Shown here: positions 5,869 through 9,836 of the stretch, piece after piece
How positions within the stretch are numbered: position 1 is the first letter of the stretch
Layout: every line of letters starts with the position of its first letter
Source of the DNA: Microthrixaceae bacterium
GTDB taxonomy: Bacteria; Actinomycetota; Acidimicrobiia; Acidimicrobiales; Acidimicrobilacustridaceae
Assembly: GCA_947455015.1 (NCBI GenBank)
Contig: CANGMY010000039.1
Coordinates: forward strand, 1 to 9,836
Direction: 5' to 3'
Length of the DNA: 9,836 bases
The notes under the pieces: model-generated
Databases searched by the model: none
Seen by the model: only the letters and a program-made list of their open reading frames with translations
Told to the model about the DNA's origin: nothing
Position numbers and translations under genes: made by a program

Positions 5869-8123
5869 TGAGCATTTTGGGGAATCGGGTTGTTCGCAAA
5901 GAAGATCCAGCACTACTTACAAGTGGTGGAACGTACGTTGACGACATCGTCGTCGACGATGCCCTTCACGTCGTTTATGTCCGCTCAATGGTTGCCCACG
6001 GCGACATCACTTCGATCGATATCTCCGCGGCTCGCATCGCGCCTGGTGTCGTAGACGTCGTGACGAACGCCGATCTCACCATTGGCGAAATTAAACCGTT
6101 CATGTTGCTGAATCAGCTACTCACTCGCCCCGTCTTGGCCCGTGACCGCGTTCGTTATGTGGGCGAACCGATCGTCGCCGTAGTCGCCGAAACTCGCGCT
6201 GCGGCGGTTGATGCTGCCGAGCTCGTCATCGTTGACATTGATTCACTCCCAGTCATCATTGATCCGCGCGACGCACTTGCTGACGACGCCATTCATCTCT
6301 TCCCACAGGTCGCAACAAATATTGCAATGCACTCTGAACATCACGGCGACCCAATTTCATTTGCCGATTGCGATGTTGTGGTTACACAAACAACCGTGAA
6401 CCAACGACTCGCACCCGCACCGATCGAAAACCGAAGCGCAATTGCGTGGTGGGAAGATGGTCGCCTCGTTCTTGAACTCGGATGTCAGGGCACGCATCCC
6501 ATTCGCAACACGGTTTCTGAGATTTACGGACTTGATCACGATCAGATGCGCGTGATCTGTCCCGATGTTGGCGGAGGCTTCGGCGCGAAAGCACACGCTG
6601 CACCCGAAGCCGTGGTGCTCGGCGAATTGTCGCGACGCACCGGACGACCAGTGCGATGGACAGAAACGCGTTCGGAAAACATGACAGGCATGGGTCACGG
6701 GCGAGGCCAAATTCAAACGGTCACGTTGGGCGGAACAAAAGAAGGCGATCTTCTCGCCTACAAGATCGAGATCCTTCAGGATGCCGGTGGCTACCCGAAC
6801 ATGGGCGCAATCCTCCCCTACGCAACGCGCATCATGGCAACCGGCGTCTACGACATACCTGCGGTTGAGGTGTCGTCGAAGTCCGTCGCCACCAACACCA
6901 CTCCAACTGGCGCGTACCGCGGTGCTGGTCGACCCGAAGCAAGCGCAGCCCTTGAACGCGCCGTTGACCTGTTCGCCGATGAGGCAGGGCTCGACCCTGC
7001 TGACGTTCGTCGTCGCAACTTTGTGCAACCCGAAGCGTTCCCATTCACCACTCCCACCGGAACCACCTACGACAGCGGCAACTACGAGGAATCACTCGAT
7101 CGCGCGCTCGCTGCTGCCGGTTATGACGAACTTCTTGAAGAACAAGCCCGTCGGCGCGCTTCGGGCGACCGTCGATTGATGGGTATCGGCATTGCCACCT
7201 ACGTCGAGATCACTGGCGCCGGCGTCGGGAGTGAATACGGATCTGTTGAAGTTCTGGCCGACGGAAGCGCTCGAGTCGTCACAGGCTCAAATCCCTATGG
7301 CCAAGGCCACATCACCTCGTGGTCAATGCTCGTTTCCGATCAAACCGGTATCCCGCTTGACCGAATCGAAGTCGTCTACGGCGATACCGATCTCGTTCCG
7401 ACTGGTGAAACCACCGGCGGCTCTCGCTCGCTTCAAATCGCCGGAAGTGCAGTCTTCGATGCAACCGGCAAAGTCGTCGAGATTGCCCGCCAACGCGCTG
7501 CAGAACTTCTCGAGGCCAACCCCGCCGACATCGTGCTCGATACTGACTCTGCCCGTTTCCATGTCGCAGGTACTCCCGCAGTGAGTCTTGGCTGGGAGGA
7601 CATCGGCGCTACATCGAGCAATGAGGCAAACCAGTTGTTCGCGCTTTCCGATTTCACTGCAAGCGGGCCGACTTTCCCGTTCGGCACACATGTCGCAGTC
7701 GTTGAGATTGATTCCGATACCGGCAAAGTCGAACTTCGCCGAATGATCGCCTGCGACGATGCCGGGGTGATCCTCAATCCGCTCTTGGTCGATGGCCAGG
7801 TTCACGGAGGTCTCGCACAAGGTATTTCGCAAGCACTGTTCGAAGAGATCCGCTACGACGAAGACGGAAATCCACTGAGCACCACGCTGCTCGATTACCT
7901 CATGCCATCCGCTGCAGAGTTTCCGCAGTTTGAACGCGTCGAACTCGAAACTCCATCACCAATTAATCCTCTCGGAGCGAAGGGCATCGGCGAATCGGGC
8001 ACCATCGGTTCAACGCCAGCGGTACAGAACGCCGTTATCGATGCTGTTTCACACCTAGGTATTCGTCATATCGATATGCCGCTCACTCCCGAACGAGTGT
8101 GGCGCGCCATCAACGGGATCTGA
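5868..8123 (+). CDS. Molybdopterin-binding large subunit, xanthine dehydrogenase/CO dehydrogenase family (form-II CoxL-like)
   Basis: The 751-residue product matches the xanthine dehydrogenase family large subunit along its whole length. The N-terminal part is the a/b-hammerhead type (RKEDPALLTSGGTYVDD, 10-26; YVGEPI, 97-102). The molybdenum-cofactor part has Gln207 (GCQGTH), GGGFGAKAH (235-243), AYRGAGR (349-355), GQGH (478-481), TTGGSRSL (515-522) and the catalytic glutamate GIGESG (Glu709). AYRGAGR is the loop of form-II CoxL-like proteins; true form-I CO dehydrogenase has AYRCSFR with a copper-binding cysteine, absent here. CO oxidation is therefore doubtful, and hydroxylation of an aromatic, heterocyclic or similar substrate is more likely. 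Members normally work with an FAD subunit and a 2Fe-2S subunit in the cytosol; neither is in this window. The start ATG is set by alignment of the N-terminal SILGNRVVRKED stretch; it has no Shine-Dalgarno. The stop is 1 nt before the next gene. Confidence 0.93.
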   Translation: MSILGNRVVRKEDPALLTSGGTYVDDIVVDDALHVVYVRSMVAHGDITSIDISAARIAPGVVDVVTNADLTIGEIKPFMLLNQLLTRPVLARDRVRYVGEPIVAVVAETRAAAVDAAELVIVDIDSLPVIIDPRDALADDAIHLFPQVATNIAMHSEHHGDPISFADCDVVVTQTTVNQRLAPAPIENRSAIAWWEDGRLVLELGCQGTHPIRNTVSEIYGLDHDQMRVICPDVGGGFGAKAHAAPEAVVLGELSRRTGRPVRWTETRSENMTGMGHGRGQIQTVTLGGTKEGDLLAYKIEILQDAGGYPNMGAILPYATRIMATGVYDIPAVEVSSKSVATNTTPTGAYRGAGRPEASAALERAVDLFADEAGLDPADVRRRNFVQPEAFPFTTPTGTTYDSGNYEESLDRALAAAGYDELLEEQARRRASGDRRLMGIGIATYVEITGAGVGSEYGSVEVLADGSARVVTGSNPYGQGHITSWSMLVSDQTGIPLDRIEVVYGDTDLVPTGETTGGSRSLQIAGSAVFDATGKVVEIARQRAAELLEANPADIVLDTDSARFHVAGTPAVSLGWEDIGATSSNEANQLFALSDFTASGPTFPFGTHVAVVEIDSDTGKVELRRMIACDDAGVILNPLLVDGQVHGGLAQGISQALFEEIRYDEDGNPLSTTLLDYLMPSAAEFPQFERVELETPSPINPLGAKGIGESGTIGSTPAVQNAVIDAVSHLGIRHIDMPLTPERVWRAINGI

Positions 8124-8124
8124 C

Positions 8125-9117
8125 ATGCGCATCGGACTTTTCATTTCAGAAACCGGTATGCACGGTTCAACCATCGACGACCTCGTCGCCCGTGCAAAGT
8201 GGGCTGAGGAAAACGGCATCGATACCGGATGGGTTCCTCACATCCCGTGGAGCCTCGACGCACTCACCGCACTCGCAATTGTCGGTCGAGAGACCTCGCG
8301 CATCGAACTCGGCACGGCCGTCGTTCCAACCTGGTCACACCACCCCTACGGAATGGCTCAACACGCATTAACAACCCAAGCCGCATGTAACGGTCGCTTG
8401 GCCTTTGGCATCGGACCTTCTCATCGCAATGTTGCCGAGAATTGGTACGGCGCCGATTACGAAGGCGTCATTCATCATGTTCGCGACTACGTCAGCGTTC
8501 TTGATGCATGTTCCGCAGCACAGGTCGAAGCGAACAATACAAATGGCGGCCCCGGTGGAATGGGCGGGGCTGTTTCGTTCCTAGGAGATCGCTACTCAGT
8601 GCAATCACTGCTCGATGTTCCCGGCGCGACGCCTGTTCCCGTGTATCTCGCTGCGCTCGCACCGCTCATGCTCAAACTTGCCGGAGAACGAGCAGCGGGA
8701 ACCATCACATGGATGTGCGATGAATACACGCACTCAACCCATGTCCTTCCCAAGCTCTCGGCCGCAGCCCAGGCGGCCGAACGTCCAACTCCGCGCGTGA
8801 TCGCTGGCCTTCCCTTGGCCGTATGCGACGACAGCTCAAAGGGCAAAGAAGTCGCTGAGCTCAAGTTCGGCATGTACAGACATATGCCGAACTACGCCCG
8901 CATGCTTGAACTCGGTGAAAGCGGATCGCCGTCAGAGGTCGCCGTCATAGGCAACGAAGAGCAGGTAACTGAACGACTTGCCTCCTACGAGGCTTCCGGC
9001 GTTACCGACCTCGCGGCTATGACCTTTGCCGTAGGTGACAGCGACGGCGAACGCTCGGAAAGCGCTGAGCGAACCCGCCAACTACTTGCGAAACTCGCGC
9101 GCTCGAATCGCAGTTAG
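8125..9117 (+). CDS. LLM-class flavin/F420-dependent oxidoreductase (luciferase-like)
   Basis: The 330-residue product is a bacterial-luciferase-like TIM barrel. The N-terminal strand MRIGLFIS is followed by LVARAKWAEENGIDTGWVP (20-38), the ELGTAVVPTW strand (61-70) and HPYGMAQHALTTQAACNGR (73-91). Next come LAFGIGPSHR (92-101), YGADYEG and the HHVRDYVSVL helix start. The C-terminal part has LAALAPLMLKLAGERAAG (175-192) and GNEEQVTERLASYEASGV (276-293). The pattern GIGPSH with H.REY-like residues is typical of actinobacterial LLM proteins that use F420, but FMN use cannot be excluded. Residues 137-149 form a Gly/Asn-rich loop (NNTNGGPGGMGG) that I regard as a subgroup insertion. The reaction is unknown. 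The ATG at 8125 is 1 nt after the TGA of the CoxL-like gene and has no strong Shine-Dalgarno, so translation is probably coupled. Its stop TAG overlaps the stop of the convergent methyltransferase gene. Confidence 0.88.
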   Translation: MRIGLFISETGMHGSTIDDLVARAKWAEENGIDTGWVPHIPWSLDALTALAIVGRETSRIELGTAVVPTWSHHPYGMAQHALTTQAACNGRLAFGIGPSHRNVAENWYGADYEGVIHHVRDYVSVLDACSAAQVEANNTNGGPGGMGGAVSFLGDRYSVQSLLDVPGATPVPVYLAALAPLMLKLAGERAAGTITWMCDEYTHSTHVLPKLSAAAQAAERPTPRVIAGLPLAVCDDSSKGKEVAELKFGMYRHMPNYARMLELGESGSPSEVAVIGNEEQVTERLASYEASGVTDLAAMTFAVGDSDGERSESAERTRQLLAKLARSNRS

Positions 9118-9836
9118 TCGACGTTCGTTGCTGCGAGTCGGCGACGCGTGACCTCGTAACAGGCAAGCGCGCCTGCAGCCGACACGTTGAGTGAGGCAAC
9201 TTCACCAAGAAGTGGAATGCCAGCCACTGCATCGCAACGCTCGCGCACGAGTCGGGAAAGACCCTTGCCTTCGGCGCCCATCACGAGACACACCGGTTCG
9301 TCAGCAACCGTGAGGTTGAAGAGGTCGGTGTCTCCGCCCATATCGAGCCCGACAACCCATACGCCTGCAGCACGAAGTTCGCTGATCGCGTTTGGAAGAC
9401 CGCCAACGAGTGCCATTGGCAAATACTCAACGGCACCAGCGGCTGACTTCGTGACGGTTGGAGTGATGTGCACCGCACGATGTTTTGGAAGCACAACTCC
9501 CGTAACGCCCGCGCACTCGGCCGATCGAAGCAATGCGCCAAGGTTGCCCGGATCAGTAACACCATCCATTGCGAGCAAGAACGGAGGTGCACCGTTTGCA
9601 CTCTTCCGCTTGGCGAGATCGAGAAGGTCGTAATCTTCAAGCTCATCGGCGCGAGCAACAACACCTTGCGGTGATTCGGTGCGAGCAACACTGAACAACT
9701 TGGTTCGAGTGACTTCGCGGACCGGAATTTTCATGTCCTGCGCGAGTTCGATGATGTCCAACAACGTGTCGTTGTTTTCCTGTTCCTCGGCGACCATGAC
9801 TTCGCGAACACGACGTCGGCCAGCGAGCAACAACTC
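9114..9836 (-). CDS. rlmB: SpoU/TrmH-family rRNA 2'-O-methyltransferase, probably RlmB; 5' part outside window
   Basis: The visible 240 residues cover the end of the N-terminal substrate-binding domain and the whole SPOUT methyltransferase domain. Numbered from the codon at 9836, motif 1 is DGVTDPGNLGALLRSAE (Asn98, Arg104), motif 2 is VMGAEGKGLS (Glu189) and motif 3 is ASLNVSAAGALACYE (Asn217). These form the trefoil-knot S-adenosylmethionine site and dimer interface of SpoU/TrmH enzymes. The upstream AGRRRVREVMVAEE stretch fits the RlmB/TrmH group 3 layout, which methylates the ribose of a guanosine in the 23S rRNA peptidyl-transferase region (G2251 in Escherichia coli). The exact target in this organism is inferred. 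A TTG at 9831-9833 is in frame but is not the start: the conserved N-terminal domain begins further upstream, off the window. The gene ends tail to tail with the LLM gene. It is a housekeeping gene, unlikely to belong to the catabolic cluster. Confidence 0.88.
   Translation of the reverse strand, partial: ELLLAGRRRVREVMVAEEQENNDTLLDIIELAQDMKIPVREVTRTKLFSVARTESPQGVVARADELEDYDLLDLAKRKSANGAPPFLLAMDGVTDPGNLGALLRSAECAGVTGVVLPKHRAVHITPTVTKSAAGAVEYLPMALVGGLPNAISELRAAGVWVVGLDMGGDTDLFNLTVADEPVCLVMGAEGKGLSRLVRERCDAVAGIPLLGEVASLNVSAAGALACYEVTRRRLAATNVD

Noticed and set aside
6357..7028. A 223-codon open frame on - inside the CoxL-like gene
   Set aside because: It is a shadow of the conserved molybdopterin-binding core; the + frame carries all family motifs here.

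Overview
The window looks like a chromosomal segment of a moderately GC-rich actinobacterium. Acidimicrobiia (Ilumatobacteraceae-like) is my best guess, by inference only. The pointers are a luciferase-like (LLM) oxidoreductase of the kind actinobacteria use with F420, a CaiB/BaiF-type CoA racemase, a FadD-like acyl-CoA ligase, a form-II CoxL-like molybdenum enzyme, and GTG start use. I see no mobile element, CRISPR array, phage gene or rRNA. The window is densely coding; the longest non-coding stretch is the 192 bases at 2684-2875, which hold a tRNA gene.

Layout, left to right: (1) the 3' part of an alpha-methylacyl-CoA racemase/CoA-transferase family III gene on + (to 793). (2) Convergent with it and 6 nt away, a 627-residue polytopic membrane protein of unknown function on - (800-2683). 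(3) A tRNA-Thr(UGU) gene on - (2754-2826). (4) A two-gene operon on -, read right to left: an acyl-CoA synthetase (4072-5760), then 5 nt later a secreted alpha/beta-hydrolase lipoprotein (2876-4066). (5) A 107-nt divergent promoter region (5761-5867). (6) A two-gene operon on +: a CoxL-like molybdopterin hydroxylase large subunit (5868-8123), then 1 nt later an LLM-class oxidoreductase (8125-9117). (7) Convergent and overlapping by 4 nt, the 3' part of a SpoU/TrmH-family rRNA 2'-O-methyltransferase, probably RlmB, on - (9114 to the window edge).

Working idea (inference): the divergent pair of operons, perhaps with the racemase, forms a small catabolic module. A surface-anchored esterase would release a carboxylic acid, the ligase would activate it to a CoA thioester, and the Mo-hydroxylase and LLM oxidoreductase would carry out redox steps. 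The substrate cannot be read from the sequence. The oddest point is that the Mo-enzyme large subunit is followed directly by the LLM enzyme, and no FAD or 2Fe-2S subunit gene is present in the window.
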